Below are positions 1 to 15,029 of a stretch of DNA of 64,000 nucleotides, piece after piece. How positions within the stretch are numbered: the stretch's first letter is position 1; each line of letters opens with the position of its first letter. The position numbers and the translations under genes were made by a program. The notes below the pieces were generated by a model, which was not told the origin of the DNA, did no database searches, and saw only the letters and a program-made list of their open reading frames with translations. Source of the stretch: Papio anubis (lineage: Eukaryota > Chordata > Mammalia > Primates > Cercopithecidae); contig NC_044996.1 of assembly GCF_008728515.1 (NCBI RefSeq), positions 123,947,610-124,011,609 on the forward strand, in the 5' to 3' direction.

Positions 1-1162
1 GAACATAGAATAATTTTTGTTACTTTGCTTTGAAAACGGACTAGTGATGCAGTATCAAGTAACTGAAATCCTAGAAACTATGCTTTAAAGAAACACATTA
101 AAATGTCTATTATTCCAAGTTGTTTTTAAAAAAAAAAAAAAAACATTTCACATTTAAAAGAGAGAAGAACCTTTTATCCCAAACCCTAATGGATTATACT
201 TTTCCAGGATGTGTTATATAAACACACTAGGTCAAAATTTATCCTGAATTGCACGTAGGATTTAGCAAATGGTCTGAACAGTGATACAGTTTCTTCCTAG
301 GCATCCAAGTTAAAGATAATTAGTGCCTTTTGTCTTTAATAATAATCATGTTTTTGACTGGGAGATATTTGTCAAGCCGGAGAGAATGAGCACTTCCACC
401 AAAAGCAGCATAGACCAGACTATGAAGAAGAGGTAATCTGGAATGCGGCTATTATGGAATGGGGACTTTTGTATATTTAACAAGCATTCATCTAAATTGC
501 AACATCAACTATAGCTGAATTAAGTGTTGGTGAAGTTAGAACAAACAAGAAGTGAGATGTTATAATGCTTAAAATCTCAGGGGGTCTCAGATATGAATCA
601 AAATGATCATTATACTTGGATAACCTGAATGAGACTGCCAGTTTTTTTTTGTTTTGTTTTGTTTTTTTAAATCACATTAATGTGGATCAACTACAGTAAT
701 GGAACTGGTCAAATGCCTCCCCTTACATGTAAGTGGGGACTATTATGTGCCCAAAGGTATATTACATTGATTCTGATTCCTCTGATAGCTGTGCAGTATC
801 TGTACAGCCAAGAGTTAAAGCAAAGGGAGTTCAAATCCAAGGGTTCATTTTGCTTGCCAAAAAAAATATGAATGCACATTTTGAATTACAAGTTTGGGGG
901 GAGAAAACATACTACTTATACAAAGAGTTTGGGAACAACTTATTAATGATAACCACATTTTATTATTTAATTATTCACTCAAATAATTGCTAACTATACT
1001 AAAGTGGTCAATGTGATGGCCATAATCTTTTTTCCAGCACATCTATTCTCGATTTACACATTGATTTCTACTCACCAATTTCTTTTCATTTTACTTATTA
1101 CAAAATTTGAAGATTTTTAAGGCTAGATGGTATTTTCCTATGAAATTTTTAGTGCAATTTGA

Positions 1163-1534
<372 letters not shown>

Positions 1535-2827
1535 TAGAATTGCTTTTCTATCAGAAAGTAGAATTGGTTTCTGATAAGAAAATTCATTTGGGTGGATTTT
1601 AATTTTACAGCTGAAAGTTATTTAATGGCAGAAAATTTGGGTATCTAATTTTACTATTTTTAAATCAGCCTTTTATTATTTACATGACATTAACAATGTT
1701 TAAAACAAAAGCAAAGAAATATACATCAAGACTGTATATTACATATCTTTGGCTCCCAAATTCTACTTCCACTACCTTAAGGAAATGATTGGATAAAAGC
1801 ACAAAAATAAATGTGCAACATATGTGTCACAGTACTGTTTCAATCAACCAAAAATTGTACATTATGTAAATGTATCCATGAGTAAGGGATATAAAAATTG
1901 TGTAAAAAAAAGAGTAAGTTCCAAAATAGCAAACATAATTTAATTCCACTTTCGTTAAAGAATGTACATAAATATAGAAAACACCATTAATGGTGGTTCA
2001 GTTAAAGGGAGTAAGGACTTGCAATATATACTTTCTTCTTTATACTTTTATTTCCTAAACTTTTGGCAATAAGTGTGAGTTACTCTTGTAAACAAACAAA
2101 ACCAACAAAATACATGAACCTAGTCTATGAATAGCAACATTCCAATTAGAAAATAATAAATTTTATGAATTACCTAATCAGGACTGTTTGATATGGATGG
2201 AAAATTTCTACCAAAACTGCAGAACCAGAAAGGCAACACTACTATTTAAAACACAAAAAGGTGGTGACGGAGAAGTAAAATCTGCTCTATGCATTATACC
2301 TTGATGATTGACAAGAGAGAATATAAATTTATTATTCAGGTGTACTCAATAAGTCAAGAACTATACTATCCACTGATTTTTGATTCAGTGAATGATCTCA
2401 GTAGATACTCCACTTAAGTATTAAATCAGTTTCACTTAGAAATTATTAAATAGGAATGAAGCCTACTGAGTAATTTACAGCCTATGTGTAACATTTTTCT
2501 TAATAACATACGTAGGTTTTAGCTATATCAGTCCCATCCTAGTACTTGTATACACATAAACAGCAACCAGAGCTGTGCCTTTCTCATTTGAATAGTCCTT
2601 TTTTTCCTTAGTCCTCTCTCAAACTCCTTAAATTTGAATCATTTCTATCTTCTTTACCAAATATAACTCTTAACACTTTCCCCCCATTTATTGGTTTTGG
2701 TCATGTTCTACTAGAAGTCAAATATGACATGGTGCTAGAGCTCCAGTAGAAATAATTCCAGTCTCTGGGATATTCTAACATACCTTTAGCCACATAAAAT
2801 ATATAAATACGTGTTAATCATTTTTCT

Positions 2828-3139
2828 TTTCTTTTTTTCTTTCTGGTTTTTTTTTGAGACAGAGTTTCACTCTTGTTGCCTGGGCTAGAGTGCAATGGTG
2901 CGATCTTGGCTCACTGTAACCTTCGCCTCCCGGGTTCAAAGTGATTCTCCTGTCTCAGCCTCCCAAGTAGCTAGGATTACAGGCATGCACTACCACACCT
3001 GACTAATTTTGTATTTTTAGTAGAGACAGGTTTTCTCCATGTTGGTCAGGCTGGTCTCAAACTCCCGACCTCAGGTGATCTGCCAACCGTGGCCTCCCAA
3101 AGTGCTGGGATTATAGGCGTTGAGCCACTGTGCTTGGCC
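2828..3139 (-). mobile_element. Alu (AluS-type)
   Basis: Full-length, minus strand. Perfect 15-bp target-site duplication gttaatcatttttct at 2813-2827 and 3140-3154. Confidence 0.95.
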
Positions 3140-3436
3140 GTTAATCATTTTTCTAGGTTAGTTTTCCATTTTTTCATTTAAGTTTCTGGTTGTGGTTTAA
3201 AAATATTCAGTGTGTGAAACTTAAATTAGAAACCATGTAAAGATTTAACAGTAATACGTAGAATGGCTGTAAAGTACTCTTTCCACTGGCTGTAATCAAA
3301 GTATATACTAGCAGGTAGAGAGAGTTTTGAAAGAAGGAAGAAGAGGTCCTAGTGGTTACTAATATAATAATAACTAATATAAGAGTGTAAGCTGCTAATA
3401 TTGGAAGGAATTAAATAAGGTGCAAAATTTAAAGAA

Positions 3437-3741
3437 TTTTTTTTTTTTTTTTTTTTTTTTTGAGACAGGGTTTTACTCTGTTGCCCAGGCTAGAGTGCAG
3501 TGGCACCACCATGGCTCAATGCAGCCTTGACCTCCTAGGCTCAAGCAATCTTCCCATCTCAGCCTCCAGAGTAGCTGAAACTACAGGTGTACACTACCAT
3601 GACTGCCTAATTTTTATTTTTTTGTAGAGATGAGGGTCTCACTATGTTGCCAGGGCTGGGCTCTAACTCCTGGGTTCAAGAAATTTCCCCATCTTGGCCT
3701 CCCAAAGTGCTGGGATTATAGGCATGAACCACCACATCCAG
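3437..3741 (-). mobile_element. Alu (AluJ-type)
   Basis: Minus strand, long poly-T (3437-3461), diverged with J-type features (gcagccttgacctcctaggc, gtagagatgagggtctcact). Confidence 0.92.
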
Positions 3742-4204
3742 AGATGAAAAATATTCTAATAGTCAAAGATATCCAAAAAAGAATTTGGCTGACTTGTGAA
3801 ACAGATAAATATCAAGAGATGTTTCAATATTCTTGCATAGGTCAAATAATTAGGTAACTTTCAGTCACAATACATTCCAACTCTAAAACAGAGTGGGTAG
3901 GAACATGAAAATAGATGATAAAGATTAGTTTGAGTAAAATAACATGGTTCTGTTACATCTCTGCCTACCTGTCCTCCATCTTTTCTTCCTCTTCCCTACC
4001 AATAAGTGTACCTGTTTCCTCTAGGCTAAGTGTTACACACCTTTCTAATACTTCATGCTGTCTTCTTACAATAATCTCTGTCAAAAGCTTTCACCAACAA
4101 CTTCCTGCATGATTCCCAAATCTTTCTACCATTCCTGCTTCCTATCAATAACTCTAGAGTTATTTCCAACTGTTTAGCTTGTCCACGTTAATAGCTACTG
4201 AATA

Positions 4205-4440
4205 ATCACAAGCATCAACAATTCACTGTGCCAGATTCTTCATATCTATGTTACATTCTTTTTCTTTATATTTTCATTCTTACAAAAGCCTAATGAGGTA
4301 AACTATTAAACCCAATTTACGTGTGTAGAAACTGAAGCAAGAAGAGATTGTTTTCTTGGCCAAGATTACAAAAATAGTAAGCGGTGAAGCCAGAACTTAC
4401 ATTAATGTCTTTTCAATTCTAAAGCACAGTATTTTCCCTT
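4205..4440 (-). repeat. MIR SINE
   Basis: Reverse complement of MIR: aagcctaatgaggtaaacta, gtagaaactgaagcaagaag, ggccaagattac, gtgaagccagaact in the right order. Confidence 0.6.
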
Positions 4441-4899
4441 GAATATCCACTGGTAGCTCACATGAATACAAGACTTTAAAAATGAAACTCATTATCTCTT
4501 TACTTTCATTCACCAGAAAAACAAACAAACAAACAAAAAAACCCAAACAAACCAAAAAACTCCCTGTCGTACTCTAAAGTTGGGAGTTTGGAGTCACCTG
4601 TGACTTCTCTCCTCTTTTGAATCTATTTTGTGTCCTAACAAATAGATCCTAGCAACTAATGCCTGCTCTCACTGCCATAGTTCTGGCTTGGATACCTACT
4701 GCTAGACTGAAACCAGAATCTTAACCTGTCTTTCTGCTTCTAGTCTTTTGCAACTCCAAAATACTGCTACAGTGTAAAAGTTTTCTGTTTCAAAACCTTT
4801 AACAGCTCTCCAAAGGCCCAACTAAGGAACAAATAACCAATACTCAAACAGGTCCTTTGTCAGTATGGTTGATTATAGCTTTTTCAGATTATTTTTCTT

Positions 4900-5102
4900 C
4901 AATGTGGTTCTCAAACTTTAGCATGTGTTAGAATCCTTGAAGCCTTGTTAAAAGAATGCTGAGTTTTAACCCCCAGGGTTTTTGATCCAGTAGTTCTGGA
5001 GTCGGGCCTGAGAATTCCTCCACCCACCCTTTATTTCCTAATACAAGTTTCCAAGTGAGGCTGATATTACTGGCCTAAAGAACCACAATTTGAGAACCTC
5101 TG
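4900..5102. mobile_element. hAT-Charlie MER5-type element
   Basis: Ends are inverted repeats (aatgtggttctcaaac / tttgagaacctctg), with middle text gcatgtgttagaatc and ccaagtgaggctgat typical of MER5A. About 200 bp, non-coding. Confidence 0.75.
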
Positions 5103-5104
5103 TA

Positions 5105-5290
5105 ATAGATTATGAGCTCCTTGAAGGCAGTGACTTGCCCATGTCTAGATCAGTTTAGGTGTTTCACATGTTTGAGACTAGATATAACTCATAAGTATTT
5201 ATTGTGTGTCTTCCACATAGTATGAATACAACGGTGAATGCAGCACAGCCTGTGCCTCGTTAAGGAGCAATAAACAGTTACAATGCAGTA
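5105..5290. repeat. Possible L2-like fragment
   Basis: gattatgagctccttgaagg and ttattgtgtgtcttccacat resemble L2 3' sequence, but the copy is diverged and the orientation is mixed. Confidence 0.35.
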
Positions 5291-5639
5291 AGTACCTCAA
5301 TAGGATGAATACAGGGTGCAATAGGAGCCCCGAACAGGGGCACCTAACCCATCCTTGAGGGTCTGATGAAGGTTTCCAGTGAGTTTAAGCCAAATTCTTT
5401 GGGAGTTGGACAGGTGAAGATGTGGAGGTTGAGGGGGTAAACAAGGCTCTGAGGCAAAGTATCACTGGTTTGAGCAACTTTCAGTAGTTCAGTACACATA
5501 GATGACAGAACAAGGGAAGGAGTAATGAGGCAGGAGAAACACACAGAGTTCAGATGAGTATAAGAGGCTTTTAGAAAGTTGATAATTAAATGAGTTAGTT
5601 GAGTAATGAATATACGTTTCCTTCAAACACTGTGCTTTT

Positions 5640-5800
5640 CTCTTTCGCTGTATCTTTGCAAAAGCACTCTTCCCTCTGCTTGTAATTTTTCTCTCACTTA
5701 TAAAATCTTACCTATCCATAAAGATTCATCTTACATGCAGTACCCATTATAAAGCCTCTTTTTAAAGGTGACATCATATTTTCCTCATGTGAATCTCACA
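5640..5800 (+). repeat. Possible L2 LINE fragment
   Basis: actcttccctctgcttg ... aaagattcatcttacatgcag follows the L2 pattern ahead of its 3' end; weak. Confidence 0.35.
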
Positions 5801-8800
5801 GCATACTGCATAACTTGACTAGTGAGCTGATATGGTGACATGATGATGTAAATGTTTCAGAAACAATAAAGGGCCTTGAAACTCGAAAGGAGGGTTTAGT
5901 TTTGTACATAAAACCAAGATGTAGTATTAAAATATTCTTTAAATGTAATATACTTAAAATTTGTCACATAAAAGATTAAATGACCTCTCATCCAAAAAAG
6001 TAAAACACTTGATACTAAAGCTGCAACATTCTGTACCCCAAATTTTCAAGTAAACTTTCTCCTTATAAATGAACCTTTGAAAAAATATTTCTATCTTTAA
6101 TACTCCAGACCTAAAGTCACAGCGATGTGATTAAGACAAGGAAAGGAACAGTGGGTATAGACCCTATTTGCCCTAGAAAAATTTTACTTTATCATACACA
6201 TCATATAAACACTGTTATGAAGGTGTTTTTTCAGAAAAATATTTTGTAGTGCTTTTTCAATATTTTCATAGATTAATTCATTCACATTAATTTCATGGGC
6301 TAAAATGAATCTTTATAAAACCACCATATGCATTTTTACACAAAATGTCTTATTATTACCTATAATGTTTTTCACATACACTGAACTACTATTATCTTCC
6401 TCATTATCCAACGTAGCAGAAGTCAGTGTCTACAAGCAATGGCAAGTCATATAGCTTACTAATTTATATATAATCCCCAACATGTACATTAAAATGTATT
6501 TTATACACAACACAAACAGGATTAAAATTTCCCAAGAAGGTCATTAAGGAATCCCAAGTGCTAAAAGCCAGAGGTTCTGCTTTCTTGTGGATGGGGCTTG
6601 TAATTGTTTTGATCAGGCTGAAGCAGACAGCAGGTGTTCCTTTGTGAAGGACAACATAAGTGGGCAGGTCCTGGAAAATTGGTTGCCTGGATTAGATGCA
6701 CAAGAGGCTTTGGGGTTGGTGCTGAAGAGATGATAGGCTTCTTTTCCCCTCGGTACACAGAGGGAAGAAGTTGTCTCTGACCCCTTTAGAACTTGCCCTG
6801 GTCTGCTTTCCAAATAACAGCTGGTGAATTATTTGACTAACATATGAAAAGATAATTTCTACTCTATGGTCCCAAGTAGCCAGTTACAAATAAACATAAA
6901 GGTAAGAATTTAAGCCTATCAACCCAGACCTTCTTTACCTTTTTCAGGGCTATATTTGGAGTTGCAAGAGAGCATCTTTATACCCACAGGCAGGAAGATA
7001 GAACATTTCTTAAAATATTTTCAAAGTTATTACTCTACACAAGACAAAGAAACAGATTCATTATCAACATTTACACACACTCCTGTGTTTACACACACTG
7101 TTACTCACAGGTTGTAATGTATAAATGATACCTTTTCCCAAACGAAATTTTAGAGACTAGAAGTATGCCTGTATGAAGGTCTGATGAGTCATGCTACACC
7201 CAAATATCCTCCTGCTCTTTTTAAGAGCACTGAAGAGACTTAATTCAATACACAAGCCATCATGCTGCCGCTAATGACACTCTCTGTCTTTGCCTATTTT
7301 TTTGGTGCTGACGTATTTATTATCATGTTCTGTTTCTTTGTGTTACTAAAAAGATACTGAAGTATCTAATAAAGTAAACATTTTATACCAATGACTACCT
7401 CTTTCTTTGGGAAAACAATCTATGTGAAGGAAATAGCATACTGTTATAAACACTTCAGAAATAATGAATTTTGATATACAATGCCTTTCAAAGATCCTAA
7501 AACTATTAAATAATGAGTACCAATCTACAAAATCCACCTTCACCTAATTTTTTCCCACAAAATATTAATTAAAAAGTCTTACAATATTAAAGTCTACTAC
7601 ATTTGAAGATATCTTAATTTTGTTCTTTCACAGTCATTCATTCACTGAACAGAAATAAAGAATTAGTCATGGTTCATGTACAAAGGAATATAAGCTAATG
7701 TGTATGCAGTGGTTAAGGAACTATGCAAATAAGTGATTTTTAACCCTAGCTTAGAGTAACTTAAATAGGTAACTCAGAGTATTCAGAAATGCCCCAAGGT
7801 TTACCTATTTTAAATAAAACTTTAGTGTTGATATTTTTATAAACATGATTCAAAGACAGTCTTGGGAAAAGATAAAAGGAACAAATATTTGAAAAGAAGA
7901 AATATGGGAAAGATTTTATTTTCATTAGAGAAAAAATGCCCACAATTTAATGTCTTTATTCATTGACCCATTCTTCATCTCACATCCTCCTGATCTTTAT
8001 ATGGCACTTATCCACTGAAATGAGTATGTCAAGGCATTTGGTTTTTTAATGTGACTTAATTTCAATGTAAAACTTAGACCATGTTGAGCTGCTCACAATC
8101 TGAATTTACATATATCTTTTTAATACTTAATATTTTCATGTGAATTTCACAGTTATGAATATGTGTGCATATATAATGTGTGTGTATAACTATATAGTAT
8201 TTAAAAAGAAAGCATTAACAGAGAACATAATTTCTCACAGCTAAAGATGGACAGGGAGTCCAAGACAGAGAGCCAACTCAAACACTACAAGAAGCTGGCA
8301 CTTTTTTCTCCCCTGGAATCTTTTTCCCCCACATTCAAGAAGTTCTGAGAGCTAAATCAGAATTTCTTGATTGACTCATAATTAAGTTCATGGGAGAAAG
8401 AAAATAGTGATAATAATTTTTCATGTAAGTTTTATGAATCACCCACATAGTTTTACCAAAGGTGGTGACTTTTCATACCCTGTTACTTGCACTATCTCCT
8501 GTAACCTATCACTTATATTAACTGCGGACTTTGCATAGTTGGTGTCTTGACTTTTGTGACAAGCTGATTCCAAAGCTGTGGGTATAGTTCAGCACTTTGA
8601 ACATACAGCTCACTTTCCCTTCTCCCCTTCCAATATGGCATTTGGTAATGTTGTGGTCTTTCAAAGTTAAAGGTTTATTTTGGAGACTTCATGGTTTTCA
8701 TTCATATACGCTACAGAAAACTAAAAGCCAATTTTGCTTTTATTTCAGCATCATTCATAATGTCCTTTTACTTCATCAAAACATGAAACTGAATGGGTCT

Positions 8801-8953
8801 GAAAGCTTTTGCTAAAGAGAGAAAAGGAGGAAGACAATCACATTGTAGTGAAAGGTAGAGCTGTAATGTAAACCTCTGATCATACTGTAGAACCTCAGTC
8901 CCCAAAAGAGCAGTAACATATTTTAAAATAACCATAATAATACAGGTTCTTCT

Positions 8954-9238
8954 CTTTTTGAGACAGGGTCTGACTCTGTTGTCCAGGCTGGAGTGCAGTG
9001 GAACCATCATAGCCCTCTGCAACCTTGGAACTTCTGGGCTCAAGTGATCTTCCTGCCTCAGCCTCCTGACTAGTTTGAACTACAAACACATGCTGCGACA
9101 CCTGGCTAATTTTTAAAATTAGACGTGGTCTCGCTATGTTGCCCAGGGTGGTCTTGAACTTCTAGCCTCAAGCAATCCCCCTCCACCCTGGCCTCCCAAA
9201 GTGCTGGAATTACAGGCATGAGCCACCGCCCTCAGCCA
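8954..9238 (-). mobile_element. Alu (AluJ-type)
   Basis: Minus strand, diverged. Short repeat atacagg on both sides (8940-8946, 9241-9247) is a probable target-site duplication remnant. Confidence 0.9.
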
Positions 9239-9664
9239 CCATACAGGCCTTTAACTAATTTTTTAATCAAGATATTTGCATGGGTTATTAAGTTACTAAA
9301 TTTCAGCCATTCCTTCCTATATTTCATTTCTGTTCTTCTTACAAAGATGCTGGAAAAATATGTATTTTGAAATAAAAAGAAAAGACTCCCAGTCACCAAA
9401 GCCAAAGAGCAAAATGAAGCATCCTTATCTAAAATGTTAAAGCTCCCATTTATAAGAATTTTGGGGAAAATCTATACTTATAAAAAATTCATGCTTAAAT
9501 TTAATTCAGGAACCTAAATGACAAAATTAAAAAGCAACTCAAACCCTAGTATTTAAAAAGTAATATGTTTAAAAATGTACAACTTTGCTATAAATGATTT
9601 TAACAATGTCATTTACTAGCAGACATGTAACAAAAATATGCTTATTTGAAAATTTAGCAAATAC

Positions 9665-9737
9665 TGCAATATATGTATATATTTATCAAAACACAAAACT
9701 AAAGCACATATATGTGTACATATATATATATATATAG
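9665..9737. repeat. AT-rich simple repeat
   Basis: Interrupted TATG/TA repeats ending in a pure TA run at about 9718-9736. Confidence 0.8.
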
Positions 9738-12700
9738 CTAAAAGTATTCTAAATATTTATTAATAGAAATTTTAGTAAAAAAAAAAAAAAACTTCTGTAA
9801 TGGCCCTAAGTATTTTCACTGTAGAAGTTACCTTTAGAAATCACTTTACCAAAATTCCAGCAACTCAGACAAAAAAGAGAACTCAATGTCAGCTCCAAAT
9901 GAGACCACAGTGAACTTCGAATACCATTTTTCCAATTTTTAAAAATCCTTTATTGTCCACTATTAGGATAATAAGATACAGAAGGGACAGTGTGAGAGGA
10001 AATGTAAAAGTGGCTATATTACCTACAATTTGAGCTACCATGCCAATCAGAATATTAATTTAGTGGATGAAACCTAAGCTTGAGTCCTAGGGCTAAATAA
10101 ACTAAAAAGAACTTAAGATTAATGCCATTATCTATTGAATTTCCAATTATATGGTGGTTCTATAGTGTTTCCCTTTCATGTGATGATTTTTTTATCGAGC
10201 AGTTAAATGTTATCTACTGATTGCCTACTCCTACTATGAAAAGGAAGTGGATTGGGCAATTGTGACTGGCAGACTCTTGCTTTTTTGAGAGATTACCAAA
10301 AAAAACCAAAAACAAAAACAAAAACAAACCACGTGGGGGGAGGGGGGGACTGAGGATGACACTGATTTGCAAATGAGCCATACACTTAATAAGTTAATAA
10401 GCCAGAGTAGGTGAGAACTTCAGCCAATAGATACATTTTAAACACATAAAATAAAGTTCTAAGGAAACTAAAAATTCCATGTAAAATAACTAGATCATAG
10501 TAACCACACGTTGAAACTGAAAGATAAAGTTTAATCATAAAAATGAAACAGTAACCATTTTAAAAAAGTAACTACTCTTCCTGATAAAGCTAGTAAGAAC
10601 TGCACAAATAAGAAAGAAACAAATCAGGATGCACAGATCTGCAGAGAAAATAAATTGGTTAACAGGAAGTAACTATTATTGAGATATCATACAATTTATC
10701 TCCTTTATATAAGGACTTAAGATAATAAATTTTAGTTTGATGACAGAAACATGAAATATATTGGATGATAAAGTAATAAATTGATTTCTCTGTACAAAAT
10801 AAAAATACAGTTTATATCAACATGTATCACTTCAAAACCAGTTTCCACACATTCTCATCAAATCCATAATGTTCAATGTGAAATAAAAGAAAAACAATCT
10901 ATGAAGCTCTCATAAACTATCTACTATATATGGTAGAATCTGAAAGAAAATATTATTATGAGTAACTGAAATCACTGATGTATTGTTTCCTTAATTTTTG
11001 GTAAATGTCTCTTCATAATTTTTCCCCCTTCCAAAAGAGAATGATTCACTTGTTCTATTTTAGAATACCGATTTCATAGAATTCTAACACAGTTATTTTA
11101 GGCTATTATAAGAACCCATTATTTATTAGGCAATATGTTAAACACCATGCTAACATAATTAATCTCTGTAGTCCATAAACATGTGTGTTTACAGGAATAA
11201 GATGTGGGGTACACCAGAAATACTGCCCCTTGTGGTCTCAGTTTTCAATATCTTAGGTGTATGGAATTATATGATAAATACTTTCTACTCTGAGAAAGCA
11301 GAACAGAATATGCAAGAATAAATAAAACTTAATGAGATGAAGAGTGGAGGAGAAATCGTCCAGTGAGAAGAGATGAGAATGATAAAGAAAATAAAATGGA
11401 ATTAGAAGAAAATCAAAAAAATAAAGACAACGATTTAGCAAATTAAAAAGAGAAAGTAAGTACATCTGCTGTTAAGACATCATCATGGTATTGATTCCAC
11501 TCAATGACTCATTCATTTCTGCTGAAGTCCAGGGAAGGAGGTAAACTGAGATGGAGGGAAAAGGAGAGATGAACATTAAGGGGTTACCACACTCTCCATT
11601 CATTCTGATTATGTTGGCTTCTCCTTTGAACAATATTCTCCTGTTGTTCTGGGGTTGAAGGAACAAGTGAGGACAGAGTCCAAAATGAGAGACAAGAGTG
11701 AGAGTAAGGGAGACACATAAATGAAGTTAGATGAAGTTTTGAGATAGTCCTTCAATCTGTTTCCTCCCCCCACACTTTCTGCCATCCCTAGCCTTGCTCA
11801 ACTATGTTTATCATTTTGGAGGTAGCAAAAACCACTAGCTTATAGTACTTATCTTCCATCTCTCACTAATCAATGTAGAATATCCTATTTGCTGCAGTCT
11901 ATCTTCTTCTTGACTATCCCAACCTGGTTATTTTCCATTCCAGTATCCTTTATAGCCTCATCTATTGAACCATTTCTTGCCATAATGTAGTCGTCAGGTT
12001 CCAGAATACCTTTCAAAATAACAGTGAATAAGTTTTAATATTTATACAAAATAAAAGGAAAAATTTCCAAATGTTATTAATAGATTCAACCATCATATAT
12101 GCCACTCTTTTCAAGTGATATTACTAAGAGATTGTTTTTAGTATGGATAGAATCTTTAGAACCCTTGCACACCAAAAAGAGTATTAACATGAAATTGAAC
12201 AGATTATAAATATTCCCCAATATTTTTAATAACTATAAGTAGTCTCATCAGCTAAAAAAAAATGTGTTAAAAGTGCATCATGAGGGCAGAGTTGCTGCAT
12301 CAAACTATGCCGAGGTATCTCCCAGAGAGAGGGATGTAGTGGCAGATGAAGTGGAAAAAATCTTGGGAGATTCCAGCAGCCTTTGAGGAGTTGGATCTTC
12401 AATGGTGGGGAAGACATGTAATAAGACTCAGTCTGCTTTGCTTGGATGTTCATGATTTTTTCTTCTTCCTATCTGGCAGCCACAGTTTCTCAGCCATAGA
12501 AGTATGTTGGTTTGAAAAACTTAAAAGCCACTTATAATAAAGAATATAGCAACATGAAAAAGGACATAAAACTTCCAGTTTCATTTCAAATAAGAAAATA
12601 CTTTTAAAAAAGGAGCAAACTAGAAACATAGACATCTAATTAGACATCTTGAAGATATACCATACTAGCAATGTAAAAAAATAGTATTTGAATTCATCTG

Positions 12701-13439
12701 ATTTATTCAACTTTCTCAGACTCTTAGGGAAATATTTAAAATAATTTTTGTATTTATCTCAAGTAAAGAAAAATATCACATTTTATATTTTACATTACTA
12801 CCTATAGTCATAGGAAATTTTAGAATTACAGAAAAATACTAACTGGGTTAGTATCATCCAAAATTATAAGATTTAACATTGTTCTTTTCATTAATGAGTC
12901 TAAATTGGTATGGAACAATACTGGCAATCTCACTATTCTAGTCAATTAATGGATTAGATAATTAATATTAATTATGTATTTCACATTTATTAGGCCATAC
13001 TTTAATGTAACTATTATATCATAACCAAACCCTATGGTAATGAATGTAGGGAGAGAAGGGATAATTGCAGACTATAAATAATTTATACTTGTTTCAATTA
13101 AGAGAATTTCCATTTCACCACCTCTGTATATTGTCTAATAAGAGATTAAATGCATTGTACAGACCACAATACAGGTAACATCAAGAAAAAGAGAGCAGAG
13201 TAGGCTACATTTAGTGAAATGCATCGGTTTTGCCCAAATATGCCTCTACTTGAACACAAAAAAAACCTGGCAACTGATCATATTATTAAAAAAGGCTACT
13301 TTCATGAAATTCAACATACTATCCTGTCTCTGTTACATTCCAAAATCAATTTGTTGGCTCTAGCAGCAGTATGCCAAGAAAGAGGATTCGAATTGGTCCA
13401 ACTGCTGTAGCAGGTAAAAGAGAAGAAAGGAGGTAGGAA

Positions 13440-13585
13440 AGTTAATTGTTATTGAGCTCCTAATGTGTGCCCGACATTATGATAGGTGTTTTACATATCT
13501 TACTTATCTGAGTGAAAGAAGCAGAGTGAGGAAGTGGCAGTAAAGTTAAGCTTCAACCCTATTTCTAATTTCAGTTTAGCTGGCT
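13440..13585 (-). repeat. MIR fragment
   Basis: ttattgagctcctaatgtgtgcccgacattatgataggtg (first part) is the reversed MIR 3' end; short copy. Confidence 0.5.
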
Positions 13586-13789
13586 CGCTAGCCCAGCTAC
13601 ATAAATTCTCACTTCCTTTCTTCTTCTCTTACCCTTGGCCCCACTTAATCTTTCATTGAATCCTGAGATTTACTTACATGCTTGTTAGGATTCTTCCTCT
13701 TTTATTGGATAGTTACACAATTTTTGAGTTTTGGGAGGAAGTATAATAAAATTGAAGTAAGAATATGGGTCTTAGAGTCAAAGAGCTTT

Positions 13790-13960
13790 GAGTTTTGGGT
13801 GAGCTGAATAATTATTCTGAGTCTCAATTTCTATACACACCTTATTTGCAGGATTATTGCAAAGACTAAATGAAATAAAATATGTAAAATACTTAACATG
13901 ATGCTTGGCACACTGTAAGAACACAATAAGTGTTAGCTATGGTTATTATCATTAGAAAAA
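13790..13960 (+). repeat. MIR SINE, 3' part
   Basis: gagtctcaatttc ... gcaaagactaaatgaaataa ... gatgcttggcacactgtaag in MIR order. Confidence 0.65.
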
Positions 13961-15029
13961 GGTAAACAGATGCAGTTACCATGACTCACTTAAAGCCATA
14001 AGTCAATTTCAGAGCAAGAACTGGAATCAAGTTTCCCCAAACATCATTCTATGTAGTTTTCAATATTTTAGAATATTCCTGTGATGTAAAGAAGCATTTA
14101 CACATTCTAGGTGTATTTAAATGTCACCAATCCACATAGATTTTATTAGTTTATTTGTAGACTTTTAAAGGCTTTCATATTCATTTCATAAACATCAGTA
14201 TCTTTGTTCCACAAACAATATCCTTTAAATAATTTTATTTTTATTAGAGACTAATTTCTATCCTCTTACTGACCATCTGGAAATGCATGCTGCAACCACT
14301 GAACAGATGTCATGTTTGTTAAAGTCACATGAACATTAGAAGAGGGAAAAGCTACTCGTCTACTGAAGCAGCTGCTTTATCCCACTGCCCAAATCCTCAT
14401 CCTATGGGACAGGAAACTTCAATCAGAACAACCACTTTGTACAGTTTCTAGTAATCAGAAAAGAAAGCCATCAAAACTGTCACAGTGTGGAAAGGCTTTG
14501 TCTACTACCAACACTCTATTATTCAGTGTCAAAGGTGCACCCACGCATTTAATTTTGAAAACGTTTACCAACTTTTGCTTCACTTAGATAATGAACTTGG
14601 AGATATCATGGCTTTAATCATCAGAGTTTAGAAGCCTTTCCAAAATACCACAAACTTCTCAAATTATTCAAAACAAAAATTGAAATGTCATTTGCCTTAT
14701 GATTAGAATCATTGAGAAAAATCAGGCTTTTCACAAATTTTCTTCCATCACTAGGACATGCAAGAGCAAATTTAGTTAAATTGTGTAATAGGAAATAATT
14801 ACTCACTCTGATGAGTTAGTGAGAAGGAATAGAATACTAATAAAAAATCTGCATTTTTTCAAATGAGTTATGATATTAATAATTTTAGATTATTTTAACT
14901 TTTTAAGATAACAAATATACTTTATTTGGCAGAGAGAGTGGAAAAAAGTGAATCAACTGAGACATATAAAATAGTCCAAAATGAAAAGCATATAATGTTC
15001 ATTTTCTAAATCTAAGATTAAGAAAAATA

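Noticed and set aside
10331..10350. G-rich run as a quadruplex
   Set aside because: Only two long G-runs with a single A between; fewer than four usable runs.
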